From Methanobacteriota archaeon (GTDB taxonomy: Archaea > Thermoplasmatota > Poseidoniia > Poseidoniales > Thalassarchaeaceae), in assembly GCA_004195715.1 (NCBI GenBank), contig PSPX01000011.1, positions 1 to 64,000 of the forward strand: DNA of 64,000 nt, in the 5' to 3' direction. The translations under genes and the position numbers were made by a program. A model generated the notes under the pieces. The model made no database searches and had not been told where the DNA came from. It saw only the letters and a list, made by a program, of their open reading frames with translations. Below are positions 1 through 9,775 of this stretch, piece after piece (position 1 is the first letter of the stretch; each line of letters begins with the position of its first letter).

Positions 1-326
1 CCATTAGCGCTGGTAGCCGCGCGCATGCCACTGAAACCAGCAACGACGCTTGCTGCAGCACCAGCGAGGAAAGCTATCGCAGTCTCCGACTCAGTGGTTG
101 GGTTAGCATACAATAACGCAGCAACCACTGCGACGAATATGGCGAGATACCTGTATTCTGCATTCAAGAAGGCCATGGCGCCATTCTGAATCTGCTGAGT
201 AATATCTGCGACAATTGGATTGCCAATCTCGATTTTGTTGATTTTTTTGTACAGCATGAAAGCGATCAGTAGCCCTACTATTGCTGTCCCTGCTCCTATT
301 TCTTGGATGTTCTCTATCTCAATCAT
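1..326 (-). CDS. hppA: Membrane-bound proton/sodium-translocating pyrophosphatase, N-terminal part (runs off window)
   Basis: Reverse-strand translation MIEIENIQEIGAGTAIVGLLIAFMLYKKINKIEIGNPIVADITQQIQNGAMAFLNAEYRYLAIFVAVVAALLYANPTTESETAIAFLAGAAASVVAGFSGMRAATSANG; matches H+-PPase N-terminal features (I..GA.AFL..EY, GM..AT.AN). TATA-like ATTATAAG at 362-369 on the minus strand. Confidence 0.8.
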   Translation of the reverse strand, partial: MIEIENIQEIGAGTAIVGLLIAFMLYKKINKIEIGNPIVADITQQIQNGAMAFLNAEYRYLAIFVAVVAALLYANPTTESETAIAFLAGAAASVVAGFSGMRAATSAN

Positions 327-383
327 ACTGTTCACCTGTCGCCCCGCCGACCCAAGACCCGCTTATAATCCAAATCCTGCGCA

Positions 384-402
384 TCCGCCCCGAAGGGGCG
401 GA
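384..402. other. Intergenic hairpin, 8-bp stem / 3-nt loop (TCCGCCCC-GAA-GGGGCGGA)
   Basis: Perfect inverted repeat read directly. On the minus strand the apex is C(TTCG)G. Lies 4 nt from the GATase stop and upstream of hppA. Confidence 0.9.
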
Positions 403-406
403 CGAA

Positions 407-1306
407 TCAGGCACATAGAACAGTGGAAGCGAAAGATCCTAGGATGCCGGCCCCGTCGTGTTCTCTCTGGAATGAATCCAACTCTTCTTGACTGATGTGG
501 CCCCATTCGAAGGCGCGATCAATGCGGGCCTTCGCGGCTTCTGGGTGAAACTGCACTCCCCATGCTGGGAGGCATTCGCCATCCTCGTCGAGAACCCTTA
601 CCGCGGTTACGAGGTTGTGATCTGTATGGCCGAGCAGCGAGCAGCAATCAGGAACTGTCACGACATGGTCTCGGTGAGTGAACAGCACAACCGGGGTGTC
701 ATCCGGGCCCGACCTCCTCGAGCCGAACAGTGAGTCACCCCTGCCTTCGTTGGTAAGTTCGAGATTAGAGACCCCGTTGAACAGAGTATCTTCCCTGGTA
801 ATCTTCGCCCCCAAAGCCTTGCACAGCAGCTGATGCCCGAAGCAGATGCCGAGTGTTGGAGTTCCTGACCTCGCTGAGACCCGTAGGAGCGACGCACCGC
901 CATTCATCCAGTCCTCCCAAATTGAGACATTGCTGCGAGAGCCGCTGCAGTACAAGGCATCCACATCGAAGTTAGAGAACCACTCAGAGGTCAAATCATC
1001 GTCGCCGTGCAACGGCATGGCAATTCTGCGGAAGCGCACTGGATTGCCGGAGATATCGACAACGCACTCCTGCCAGAAACTGTATTCGTCGTCCCAGTGA
1101 GGTACGTCGTCATCCGTCAGGACAATCTCGCCCTCTATCTGTGCCCTGTCACCGACCTCTTGGGACTGCATCTGGGGGGTGAGCAACAGTACCTCCACGC
1201 TGCCAGCCTCGGCCAGGGGCCTGATCATCTCCTGATTGCCCCCGTGGCCGAACTCAGAACGCTCGACGAGCAGGTCAAGAAGCATCACTCTCGTGTGCGC
1301 CCCCAT
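407..1306 (-). CDS. Class I glutamine amidotransferase-like protein
   Basis: LGICFGHQLLCKALGAK nucleophile motif and GVQFHPEA motif in the minus-strand ORF. Confidence 0.85.
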   Translation of the reverse strand: MGAHTRVMLLDLLVERSEFGHGGNQEMIRPLAEAGSVEVLLLTPQMQSQEVGDRAQIEGEIVLTDDDVPHWDDEYSFWQECVVDISGNPVRFRRIAMPLHGDDDLTSEWFSNFDVDALYCSGSRSNVSIWEDWMNGGASLLRVSARSGTPTLGICFGHQLLCKALGAKITREDTLFNGVSNLELTNEGRGDSLFGSRRSGPDDTPVVLFTHRDHVVTVPDCCSLLGHTDHNLVTAVRVLDEDGECLPAWGVQFHPEAAKARIDRAFEWGHISQEELDSFQREHDGAGILGSFASTVLCA

Positions 1307-1373
1307 AGCATCCCCGAGGGGCAATTGGTTGAAAGGTCACCCCCCGGACTGCATTACCGGAGGAAGGCCCCAT

Positions 1374-1649
1374 ATGGTGGACAAGCAGATGATTCTCGAC
1401 TCTGTCGGGCCGGTTCAGGCCGTACTCGACGCGCATGACGGAGTGGTCAATGTGATGGACACCACTGACGGCGTAATCATGATCTCCCTAGAGGGTGGAT
1501 GCACCGGTTGCAGCGCTACTCCGATGACGGCGATGCAAATTTACTACTCGCTGATGAAGCTCGAAGAGGTGCACGACGTCGTATTCGTCAATGGCGAACT
1601 GCCAGACTACATGCGTGTATTCATCGATGACAAGCTCTCCGGTGAGTAA
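1374..1649 (+). CDS. NifU-like C-terminal domain protein (Fe-S scaffold type)
   Basis: MVDKQMILDSVGPVQAVLDAHDGVVNVMDTTDGVIMISLEGGCTGCSATPMT; CxxC NifU-domain motif. Confidence 0.85.
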   Translation: MVDKQMILDSVGPVQAVLDAHDGVVNVMDTTDGVIMISLEGGCTGCSATPMTAMQIYYSLMKLEEVHDVVFVNGELPDYMRVFIDDKLSGE

Positions 1650-2039
1650 CTACTCTTCCTCAGCCCGCATCTTTGCTATCTTGTGCGGATTGGCCTCGCC
1701 CTGAACATCCTTTCCCTTAATGTTCATCACTCCGGCCAGCGCTAATATCACAGCCACCACGGCCATCGGCCTCGCAACATTCCTAGATCCCCACAGCTCC
1801 CCTCCCATGTAGTGGAGAGCGAATAGCATCACAGCAGATACGAGGCACAGCACCGCTATCACTCGCTGAGCCAGCATCTCACCGGCCTCGGTCCGAGAGA
1901 AGGTACCTATCGACATCCAGAGGATAACAGCGACACTGCACAAGCTCACTGAGGCTGTCTCAGCCAACGCAACAGCATCCACACCGAGCCGTGCGTGGAG
2001 CCGCTTGAGTATGTTGGGGACGGACTTTCCTACCGCCAA
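1650..2039 (-). CDS. Hypothetical membrane protein
   Basis: 129 aa ORF with several hydrophobic segments; abuts the NifU-like gene with no gap. Confidence 0.6.
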   Translation of the reverse strand: MAVGKSVPNILKRLHARLGVDAVALAETASVSLCSVAVILWMSIGTFSRTEAGEMLAQRVIAVLCLVSAVMLFALHYMGGELWGSRNVARPMAVVAVILALAGVMNIKGKDVQGEANPHKIAKMRAEEE

Positions 2040-2076
2040 GGGACAGAGTCAAGTCGAATGACCACTGGTTGGGAGC

Positions 2077-4017
2077 GTGGTCAAGTCGTCCGGATGGAGT
2101 CTACCGAAGGCGAGGTCCGAGGGCCCCCCTTTCATCACCAAGTCTCAGATTGTCACGGTCCTCGAACAGGCCGGGGTGCTCCTCGAGCTAGACGGGGCCA
2201 ACCGATTCCGCGTCATCGCCTACCAGAACGCGAGTCGCGCACTGGCTTCGCTTGAAGAGGACCTACTGGTGGTGGTGAATGAGGAACGCATCACTGAGGT
2301 CAAGGGAATAGGCAAGGGCTTGGGTGCACTGATTACCGAGGCAGTATTGAAAGGCTCTTGGGGAGGCCTACCCTCACTATACGAACGCGTCCCGCCCGGG
2401 TTGATGGAGATTGTTGGCATTCCTGGGCTAGGGCCGAAGCGTGCACGCACTCTGTATGAGGAACTCGGGGTGGATTCGGTCGAGTCACTGAAGGCAGCTT
2501 GCGAAATGGGCCATATCGCGCCGCTGTCTGGGTTCGGTGATAAGAGCCAGCAGAAGTACCTCGATGGAATCGAGTTGTTACGGCGCTATCAGGGACGCAG
2601 CAGGATGGATGTAGGGCTGCTTTACGGGCAAGCTCTCGAAGAGAGAGTATCTGCGATACCCGGAGTCATCAGAGCCGAGCTTGCGGGAAGTGCCCGCAGG
2701 CGTAGGGAGACCATTGGAGATCTCGACATAGTGGTCGGGGCGAAACCAGAAGACCACAACTCGGTCATCGAGGCTATACTCGCGTTCCCCGGAATCGCCG
2801 AGGTCAAGGGGCACGGTGAGTCGAAGGTCAGCCTCATTCTCGAGGCTGACATGCTCGGAGGGACTGGTGGCCATGGCAGCGTCGACGTGCAGTTGGCCGA
2901 GACGCTGAGAGAACGTAGCAGCGATGCAACCATTGACGCCCAAGTCAGGATAGTAGCTCCTGTGGCATTCCCGTTTACTTTGGCTTATTTCACCGGTTCC
3001 AAGGAACACAACATCAGAATGCGTCAGACTGCTATAGGCCGCGGCCTTCGCCTCAACGAGTTCGGGTTGTTTCCAGAGGAGGCCGCCGGAGATTCCATCG
3101 GCATGGAGGCCGCCAAACACACTCTTGAATGCGCTGATGAGGCCGATATCTACGACCATCTTGGAATGTCTTGGGTACCGCCTGAGATGCGAGAGGACAT
3201 GGGCGAGATAGAGGCCGCAGCAGAGGGCGGCGTAGGCCTTCCGACGTTAATTGAGCCCTCTGATATCAAGGGGACACTGCACAATCACACCGTGGCCTCA
3301 GACGGTACTGCGACGCTCGAGGAGATGGCAGAAGCGGCGATGAATCTGGGTTGGGAGTACCTAGGGATAGCCGATCACTCAGAGGTGCTGAACATCGGCG
3401 GCAGGCAAATCGGCGTCTCCGCGACCGACGTACCCGGTCAAGCGGAGTCGATTAGAGCACTGAATGAGAAGTGGCGAGACTCGGGTACTGACTTCCGCCT
3501 GCTGCACGGCAGCGAGTGCGACATCCTAGTCGACGGCAGCCTCGACTACCCTGACGAGGTGCGCAACTCTCTCTCTCACGTGGTAGGGAGTGTGCATGCG
3601 CTTGGCAGTTGGAGGGGTCGCGACGAGATAGCCAACACCGAAGCCCTCATCCGAGCGGTCGAGGACCCGACTTTCACCGTTCTAGGGCACCCTACGGGGC
3701 GCATACTGCAGGGCAGAGAAGGCTTTCCCGTCGACATGCACGCCGTTCTACGAAGAATGGGCGAGATTAACGCCGAGGGCGAACTGAAGGCGGTGGAGAT
3801 TAATGCGTCTCCCTACCGACTCGATCTCGACTGGCGACTGTGCAAGTATGCCAAAGAACAAGGTGTCCCGGTATGCATCAACCCTGATGCCCATGACACC
3901 GACGGCCTGCGGAATTTCTGGTTCGGCGTACAGGTGGCCCGTAAGGGATGGCTCAGTGCGGAGGATGTTCTGAACACTCGCAGTGGTGCACAGATGGAGA
4001 GTCTGTTCGGCCTTTGA
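2077..4017 (+). CDS. polX: Family X DNA polymerase with C-terminal PHP domain
   Basis: HhH segments (GIGKGLGALITEAV, GIPGLGPKRARTLYEELGV), nucleotidyltransferase motif AGSARRRRETIGDLDIVV, PHP motifs LHNHTVASDGTATLEEM and GIADHSE. Confidence 0.93.
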   Translation: MVKSSGWSLPKARSEGPPFITKSQIVTVLEQAGVLLELDGANRFRVIAYQNASRALASLEEDLLVVVNEERITEVKGIGKGLGALITEAVLKGSWGGLPSLYERVPPGLMEIVGIPGLGPKRARTLYEELGVDSVESLKAACEMGHIAPLSGFGDKSQQKYLDGIELLRRYQGRSRMDVGLLYGQALEERVSAIPGVIRAELAGSARRRRETIGDLDIVVGAKPEDHNSVIEAILAFPGIAEVKGHGESKVSLILEADMLGGTGGHGSVDVQLAETLRERSSDATIDAQVRIVAPVAFPFTLAYFTGSKEHNIRMRQTAIGRGLRLNEFGLFPEEAAGDSIGMEAAKHTLECADEADIYDHLGMSWVPPEMREDMGEIEAAAEGGVGLPTLIEPSDIKGTLHNHTVASDGTATLEEMAEAAMNLGWEYLGIADHSEVLNIGGRQIGVSATDVPGQAESIRALNEKWRDSGTDFRLLHGSECDILVDGSLDYPDEVRNSLSHVVGSVHALGSWRGRDEIANTEALIRAVEDPTFTVLGHPTGRILQGREGFPVDMHAVLRRMGEINAEGELKAVEINASPYRLDLDWRLCKYAKEQGVPVCINPDAHDTDGLRNFWFGVQVARKGWLSAEDVLNTRSGAQMESLFGL

Positions 4018-4051
4018 CGAACCTTATCATGCGAGAGCACGAGGACGTCCT

Positions 4052-4255
4052 ATGCGACTGATGCGAGCCACAGTCTTCGCTGCGATTGCAATATTCCCAA
4101 GCATCCTACTGGCCTTGTTCGCCTACTGGCTTCTAGGGGGAAATCTCCAATCCACCAGTCCTGATGATTTCATGTACATACCTTGCTATGGCGTTCCCGG
4201 ACTCTGTATCCTCGGCGCGTTTATCCTAGGATTGAAGGAAGATCTGAGGGATTAG
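4052..4255 (+). CDS. Small membrane protein
   Basis: MRLMRATVFAAIAIFPSILLALFAYWLLGG... two hydrophobic helices. Confidence 0.55.
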   Translation: MRLMRATVFAAIAIFPSILLALFAYWLLGGNLQSTSPDDFMYIPCYGVPGLCILGAFILGLKEDLRD

Positions 4256-4256
4256 C

Positions 4257-4904
4257 ATGCGGCGAGCCGAGAAGGCGCATCAAATCGGCCGCATACTGGA
4301 TGAGATTTACCCTGAGCAAACAATCCCTCTCGCTCACAGTGATCCATACACCCTGCTGGTCGCTGTCATGCTGTCGGCACAGACCACGGATAAGAAGGTG
4401 AACGAGGTGACTCCGACGCTGTTCGAGTTTGCGGACTCCCCTGAGCGCATGGCTTCTCTAGAGGTCGAACAGATACACACTATCATTCGAGAGATCGGAC
4501 TTGCTCCAACCAAGGCCCGCAATCTCAAGCGAATGGCAGAGCAGATAGTAGAGGACGGAGGAGGAGTGAGGCCGGATTGGGACTTTCTCGAGTCCCTCGC
4601 AGGAGTGGGTCACAAGACTGCCAGTGTGGTTATGGCGCAGGCTTTCGGAGTGCCTGCATTCCCGGTTGACACCCACATCCACAGGCTAGCAGCGCGTTGG
4701 GGACTCTCCAACGACAGCAACGTTGTCAGAACCGAGCGCGACCTCAAGAAAGTCTTCCCCGAAGAAACTTGGATTCGTAGACACCTGCAGATAATCTACT
4801 TTGGAAGAGAGCATTGCCCGGCTCTGCGCCACGACCTCACTCAGTGCCCCATTTGCTCATGGGCATCCACAAAGAAGCGCATTCTAGAGGAGATGCGGAG
4901 TTGA
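4257..4904 (+). CDS. nth: Endonuclease III
   Basis: HhH LAGVGHKTASVVMAQAFGVPAFPVDTHIHRLAARWGL and C-terminal FeS cysteines (CPALRHDLTQCPIC). Confidence 0.95.
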   Translation: MRRAEKAHQIGRILDEIYPEQTIPLAHSDPYTLLVAVMLSAQTTDKKVNEVTPTLFEFADSPERMASLEVEQIHTIIREIGLAPTKARNLKRMAEQIVEDGGGVRPDWDFLESLAGVGHKTASVVMAQAFGVPAFPVDTHIHRLAARWGLSNDSNVVRTERDLKKVFPEETWIRRHLQIIYFGREHCPALRHDLTQCPICSWASTKKRILEEMRS

Positions 4905-4945
4905 TTCACCGTCGGTTTTGTAGCCGTTGAACGACTCGCAGCCTC

Positions 4946-5428
4946 ATGGGTAATGCGACGGAACTCAGTGTGGGCGATGCGGCTCCCGAATTCGAAGCGT
5001 CTGTGACCGACGGATCGACCATCAGACTATCGGAGATGCTGAGTTCAGGTGATGGCGTGATACTCTACTTCTACCCGCGCGACAATACTTCGGGATGCAC
5101 AGTGCAGGCCTGCGACTTCCGCGACAGCTTTGCTCGGTTCACGGACTCGGGATGGAGGGTCATCGGAGTCTCCACCGATTCCGCCCAGAGCCATCAGAAG
5201 TTCATCGACAAGAACTCCCTGCCATTCGAACTCGTAGTCGATGAGAACTTCTCTTTACACGAGGCATATGGCACTTGGAGGGAGAAGAACATGTACGGCA
5301 AGACGTATATGGGTACCCTGCGCTCGACTTTTGCCATAGGTTCGAACGGGATTCTGCGATGGGTTCGCTACAAGGTCAGCCCGAAAGGTCACGCTGATGA
5401 GTTGCTTTCAGACCTAGGGGTTGTCTGA
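4946..5428 (+). CDS. bcp: Peroxiredoxin (BCP/AhpC-TSA family)
   Basis: YFYPRDNTSGCTVQACDFRD active site. Confidence 0.92.
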   Translation: MGNATELSVGDAAPEFEASVTDGSTIRLSEMLSSGDGVILYFYPRDNTSGCTVQACDFRDSFARFTDSGWRVIGVSTDSAQSHQKFIDKNSLPFELVVDENFSLHEAYGTWREKNMYGKTYMGTLRSTFAIGSNGILRWVRYKVSPKGHADELLSDLGVV

Positions 5429-5655
5429 TGGACGTTGACGAGCGCCGTAGGCTGGTGGAAGTGTTCCTCCGCCGTTGTGTAATCTACGCCGATGCATCGA
5501 TTGAGCGGAAGAAGCAGCGTGAAGAGAGTGAGGATGTCATCGCCCAGTGGCAGGCTTACCGTGATTTCACCCAGCATGCCGTCGAAGAGGTCGCCTCAGG
5601 GGATCTTGACACATGGCTCGAGGATGATTCTCAGACCTCGGACTCCGGTAGTTGA
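5428..5655 (+). CDS. Hypothetical protein
   Basis: 75 aa ORF translationally coupled (TGATG) to the peroxiredoxin; 3' end overlaps the convergent sepF-like gene. Confidence 0.5.
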   Translation: MDVDERRRLVEVFLRRCVIYADASIERKKQREESEDVIAQWQAYRDFTQHAVEEVASGDLDTWLEDDSQTSDSGS

Positions 5656-6107
5656 TTCCAAATCGCCATTCCGAGTTTGTGCCGGTCAGTATCCACTCTC
5701 ATCCTCGCGCCTGCCACCATCAGCAAGGTGTCTGACTCATTTAGCGAGAACACCGGGTAACCTATCCTCTCACCCATCTCTTGCACCCTCCTCTTGCATA
5801 CGTCCTGCTGGCTGGGCATTTGAGTGAGCGATCCGAGGTCAACCAACATCATGTTGCCCTCCAGCAGATCCTGCTCCATGCCTTGCAACGGTAACCGGTG
5901 TAGATCATCCGGCCTCAAGTAGACAACTCTCCGATTGGGTCTGGGGGTTATTCTACCGGTTCTCTCGGACCAGACATCTTCTCCCAGATCGTGGAACCGG
6001 TCATCGACCTGCGGACCTGGGTCGACGGACATCCTCTTGGGCTTTGCAGGCCGCTGCTGCACCTTGGATGGATCGGGCAATCCGAGGAGCCTGTACAGGT
6101 TGACCAC
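5631..6107 (-). CDS. sepF: SepF-like (DUF552) cell-division protein
   Basis: VVYLRPDDLHRLPLQGMEQDLLEGNMMLVDLGSLTQMPSQQDVCKRRVQEMGERIGYPVFSLNESDTLLMVAG fits the archaeal SepF fold. Confidence 0.7.
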   Translation of the reverse strand: MVNLYRLLGLPDPSKVQQRPAKPKRMSVDPGPQVDDRFHDLGEDVWSERTGRITPRPNRRVVYLRPDDLHRLPLQGMEQDLLEGNMMLVDLGSLTQMPSQQDVCKRRVQEMGERIGYPVFSLNESDTLLMVAGARMRVDTDRHKLGMAIWNQLPESEV

Positions 6108-6121
6108 GGTCTTGGGCGAGT

Positions 6122-9100
6122 CTAATCATCAAAGAGACCTTCGATGTCCTTGTCATTCAGAGCCCCATCTACGGACGCTGCATCAGTCCTCGGAGCAAAC
6201 TCTTCCTCAACTTCTTCTTGCACCGATTCTCCAGTCAGTTCCTTGAATGCATCCGCGAGTTCTCCATCCATCTTCTCGGGCTCCTCTGGAACCATCGGCT
6301 CTGGTATTCTAGGTGCCTCATCTACCACTGACTCACCTATGTCTTTCTTAGGTCCCCGCTTTCTCTTTTCGGCATTGAAAGGATCGTAGTCAGGGTCATC
6401 GAAGGCATCGTCCATTGAGACTCGCTTGCCCCTGCGCCGGCTGACGTTTCCTGTCACCGTGGCCTCAACGACAACTTCAGGCGGGCGCATCCTCTGAATC
6501 AGCACCGCGACTAGAATGACTATCAGTCCGAACAGACCAATGTAGATACCATAGTCGGCCATCAGCACACCGAAGCTGAATGGCTCTTTCTTGACTTGGA
6601 TGACCAGTGTGATGGAAGATCCAGCCCCTTCGTCGAAGGCAGTCATCTGGATGGTCCGTGTGCCTTCGCTAGAGAAGCTCACCTCAATCCATCTCCCTTC
6701 CCTATCGACATCGTTGGCTGGATCCCCGTCACCGTTGCTGTCCTTGCCAATGTCCAGATCCCAGATGTAGATCATGTGCTCCATGTCGAACTGCGAATCT
6801 GTGGTGCCGTTCGCGGATAGGACGATTACGTCCCCCTCCATGGGGGTGTAATCACTAGTAGACGCCCTAGCATCAGGGTTGACGTTGTTGACATCTATTG
6901 AGATGAGGATGCGCGCACTCTCGCCATTATCGTCTGTGACATGGAAGACGATGTGATCGGGAGCAGTGGTGGCGTCAGACCAGGCGTGAGCAAGGTGCTG
7001 CGACTCGATGTCACAGTCATCGGTGGCGTTGCCCTCAGAGTCAGAGTTGACACTAGGATCGAGATCGAAGCAGGAGATTAGGTTGGGCAAGTCGCCCAAG
7101 GTGTCACTCACTTGGATTGACAGTTGCACCAACTCGTCCTCAGCCACAGGGAGCAACGGCGCAATCGGCGAGATAGATGGAGCCACGTTACTTACGAGGA
7201 ACTGCATAATTAGCGTCTCAGTGCTGGCTCCATCATCATCAACCACTTGCAGAGTTGCGAGATGCTGCCCGGAGGTGTCGTAGATATGTCCAAATTCACT
7301 CTGATAGCCAGTGCTGCTAATGATTAGTCCTGGCTGTAACTCCGCATCCGGTGACCAGTGGTGTTGGAGTCCGCCCAAGTCGTTTGCAGAGTCATCAGCC
7401 CATCCTCTGAAAATCAAAGCATCACCTTCATTGACAGTATACCTAGCGTTCTCTCCGAGCATCTGAGGTACGAGCCTGTTTGGCCCAGACCAGATCTCAG
7501 CCTGCGGGTTTGTTGGAGCAATGTTCGTCACATCAATGGTCAGCGTGTCGTCGGCAGTGGCTCCATCGTCGTCCATCACCGTGACTCCCATAGTGAAAGG
7601 GCCCTCTGATTCTGGGGTGACCGTGCACCGCAACCCGACCTGCCCCTCATCGCATGGTAAGTGCCACTGTATATCGATAGGGGCTTCTTGGTTCAGCGTA
7701 TCCATGTCTCCACTTTCCTCGACGTCAAAAGTAACCGATGAAAGCACCGGTACTGAGGATTGATCGACCCCAATCTCAACCTCTGGAGGCCTATTTAGAA
7801 TGGTGATGTAAGCCTCAGCGTAGTCCTGATCACTCTCGTCGTCCGTGATTGTCAATGAGACTAGGAAGACTCCATCGTCATCCCAAGTGTACTCTTGGAC
7901 ACAGTCTTCTTCGGTCGAAATCCAGTTCTCGCCGTTGAGCTTCTCGACTGTGAATTCACAAGTCGTCTCACCTCCATCAGGGTCATATGACGATAGACCA
8001 TTGAAACTCACTTCTGACATTGTCAATGAATCCAAGACGATTGAGAGGTATGCGGTAGGAAGCCTGCCGATGAAAAGGGTGAACGAACCCTCGTTGTTCG
8101 ACCGATTACCGTCCGCGGAAATTTCCTCGTTGGGGTCGACCGTAAAAGTCAGGCTGATATCGCCGGATGGTTGATTCTCAGGAACAGTCCAAACAACGTC
8201 GACCCGCATCTCCTCGAGGCTCGATAAGCTCGGGATCTCAGTTGAGGATGTCGAGCCGTCAGGGGCACCGACTAACAAAGTGGTTACAGGGGAATTTGAG
8301 AGTCCCCTATTGAGGACTGGAACACTGAAAGTCAGTTGGTCATCAGGTATCGCATTGAAGCCTATGTTGTTGTCCAGTGTGACTGTCCTGTTACCCCTAG
8401 TCCTCTCTACGGTAACACCTTCAGAGCGAGAGATAAGATCGATTGCGTGAACTTCTGGGTCAATTGTTACCGTGGAAGCCCCTATAATCAAGTTTGCAGG
8501 ATTTGTTCCACTGGCCCATACAATGATTCCATGACTCCCTAATTCTCCCTGAGTAGTCGTGCCATCAGGAAGGTGGCCAGTGTTGAATGTAAGGAAGGCA
8601 GAACCGTTTGACGCAGTAGTAAGATTGTGTTGTAATGCAGTACCGCTACCTCCGTTTATCCACCTGTCATACGCGGCAATTTCATATCTAAATCTGACAT
8701 TTTCATCAGATATTGGCTGACCTTGGCTGGTGACGTTAATCCAAGTCGATATCTCAAAATCTAGGGGAGAGAGCGGATGCTCAACTTCGATGGTGATTTG
8801 CTTTGGCCTGCTGGCCGCTTGGTATGTGGTGAGTTCATGTTCGGCTTGAATTCCGAGGCCTGCGACTGAATACGAGGTTCGAATATCGCCCCTAATCGCC
8901 GGACAGTACCACTTGTATCCGGTCTCATCTCCATTGTCATCATAGTTCGTTATGTTGTAAGATTGTGAACACCCATTGTAGAATGTGCCTGGATAGCCTT
9001 GGCTAACAACTTCCCAACTGGTGGTATTACTACTGGTGCTGTCAGAGGGAAATGTCACATAATCACTCGTGCCACTATAGTCAGTCTCTACGGTGTAGTC

Positions 9101-9772
9101 GGTTTCCCAAACTTCACCCACACTGAGGGGGAAGTCGTAACCCTCCAATGTTGGGACGTAGTCGTTTGTAACGGTCAAATCTGCTATGGGCGTATTGATA
9201 GTGATAAACCAGATTGTAGTGATGAAATCGATGTCGAAAGTAGCCACTTCACGAAACACAGACAAATCTGAAACACTAATCCATTCTTCGGTATCCATGT
9301 ATACGCGCAAGTCACCATTGTTTCCGTCTAGGCTTACGTCTTCGGCCTCATAGAAGGCAGTCCCCTCAACTTTGTAACACATTAAGTCCAGATCCCAATC
9401 TATCTCGCCATCGTTATTTACATCACACCACCCAATGTCTGATACTGTCTGCGTCAGAGTTCCTTCAAGATACTGAACATTCGAACTGACTCCCGAACTG
9501 GCAACGAAGGCACCTACGTCGAGGTAGCCATCATAGCTCCAAGCATCGTTTATCTTCCAAGCGGGCACATCTACCAGATTTACCGACCTAACTGAAGATT
9601 CCATTATTTGTAAGTCCGAAAGTTCCTCGGAGGGCGCTTTCACATCCATGAAAACGCCGGACTGAGCGGATATCATCATCAGAAGAGCGAGTCCGACAGA
9701 CAGCCTCGCGTGTGAGCGCATGCCTCGCCGGAACGGCGAGGAACGCATCAATATCACCCCTGAGGGCCTCAA
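6122..9772 (-). CDS. Large secreted/surface protein with CARDB-like and PKD-like repeats and C-terminal TM anchor
   Basis: Signal peptide (MRSHARLSVGLALLMMISAQSG), repeated PKD-like YxWDxDxD / AxxTVxDDDGA blocks, C-terminal helix YGIYIGLFGLIVILVAVLIQRMR then acidic cytoplasmic tail. Start may be at 9721. Confidence 0.8.
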   Translation of the reverse strand: MRPSGVILMRSSPFRRGMRSHARLSVGLALLMMISAQSGVFMDVKAPSEELSDLQIMESSVRSVNLVDVPAWKINDAWSYDGYLDVGAFVASSGVSSNVQYLEGTLTQTVSDIGWCDVNNDGEIDWDLDLMCYKVEGTAFYEAEDVSLDGNNGDLRVYMDTEEWISVSDLSVFREVATFDIDFITTIWFITINTPIADLTVTNDYVPTLEGYDFPLSVGEVWETDYTVETDYSGTSDYVTFPSDSTSSNTTSWEVVSQGYPGTFYNGCSQSYNITNYDDNGDETGYKWYCPAIRGDIRTSYSVAGLGIQAEHELTTYQAASRPKQITIEVEHPLSPLDFEISTWINVTSQGQPISDENVRFRYEIAAYDRWINGGSGTALQHNLTTASNGSAFLTFNTGHLPDGTTTQGELGSHGIIVWASGTNPANLIIGASTVTIDPEVHAIDLISRSEGVTVERTRGNRTVTLDNNIGFNAIPDDQLTFSVPVLNRGLSNSPVTTLLVGAPDGSTSSTEIPSLSSLEEMRVDVVWTVPENQPSGDISLTFTVDPNEEISADGNRSNNEGSFTLFIGRLPTAYLSIVLDSLTMSEVSFNGLSSYDPDGGETTCEFTVEKLNGENWISTEEDCVQEYTWDDDGVFLVSLTITDDESDQDYAEAYITILNRPPEVEIGVDQSSVPVLSSVTFDVEESGDMDTLNQEAPIDIQWHLPCDEGQVGLRCTVTPESEGPFTMGVTVMDDDGATADDTLTIDVTNIAPTNPQAEIWSGPNRLVPQMLGENARYTVNEGDALIFRGWADDSANDLGGLQHHWSPDAELQPGLIISSTGYQSEFGHIYDTSGQHLATLQVVDDDGASTETLIMQFLVSNVAPSISPIAPLLPVAEDELVQLSIQVSDTLGDLPNLISCFDLDPSVNSDSEGNATDDCDIESQHLAHAWSDATTAPDHIVFHVTDDNGESARILISIDVNNVNPDARASTSDYTPMEGDVIVLSANGTTDSQFDMEHMIYIWDLDIGKDSNGDGDPANDVDREGRWIEVSFSSEGTRTIQMTAFDEGAGSSITLVIQVKKEPFSFGVLMADYGIYIGLFGLIVILVAVLIQRMRPPEVVVEATVTGNVSRRRGKRVSMDDAFDDPDYDPFNAEKRKRGPKKDIGESVVDEAPRIPEPMVPEEPEKMDGELADAFKELTGESVQEEVEEEFAPRTDAASVDGALNDKDIEGLFDD
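9723..9741. other. Hairpin, 8-bp stem / 3-nt loop (CCTCGCCG-GAA-CGGCGAGG)
   Basis: Perfect inverted repeat 2 nt upstream of the alternative ATG (9721) of the PKD protein, between it and tbp. Confidence 0.88.
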
Positions 9773-9775
9773 AAT

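Noticed and set aside
2578-3159. 193-aa minus-strand ORF inside polX
   Set aside because: Antisense to a clearly coding gene; low-complexity translation typical of antisense ORFs in a GC-rich genome.
4042-4051. AGGACGTCCT palindrome immediately before the small ORF at 4052
   Set aside because: Perfect 10-bp palindrome with no loop; could be chance, and does not match the hairpin family geometry.
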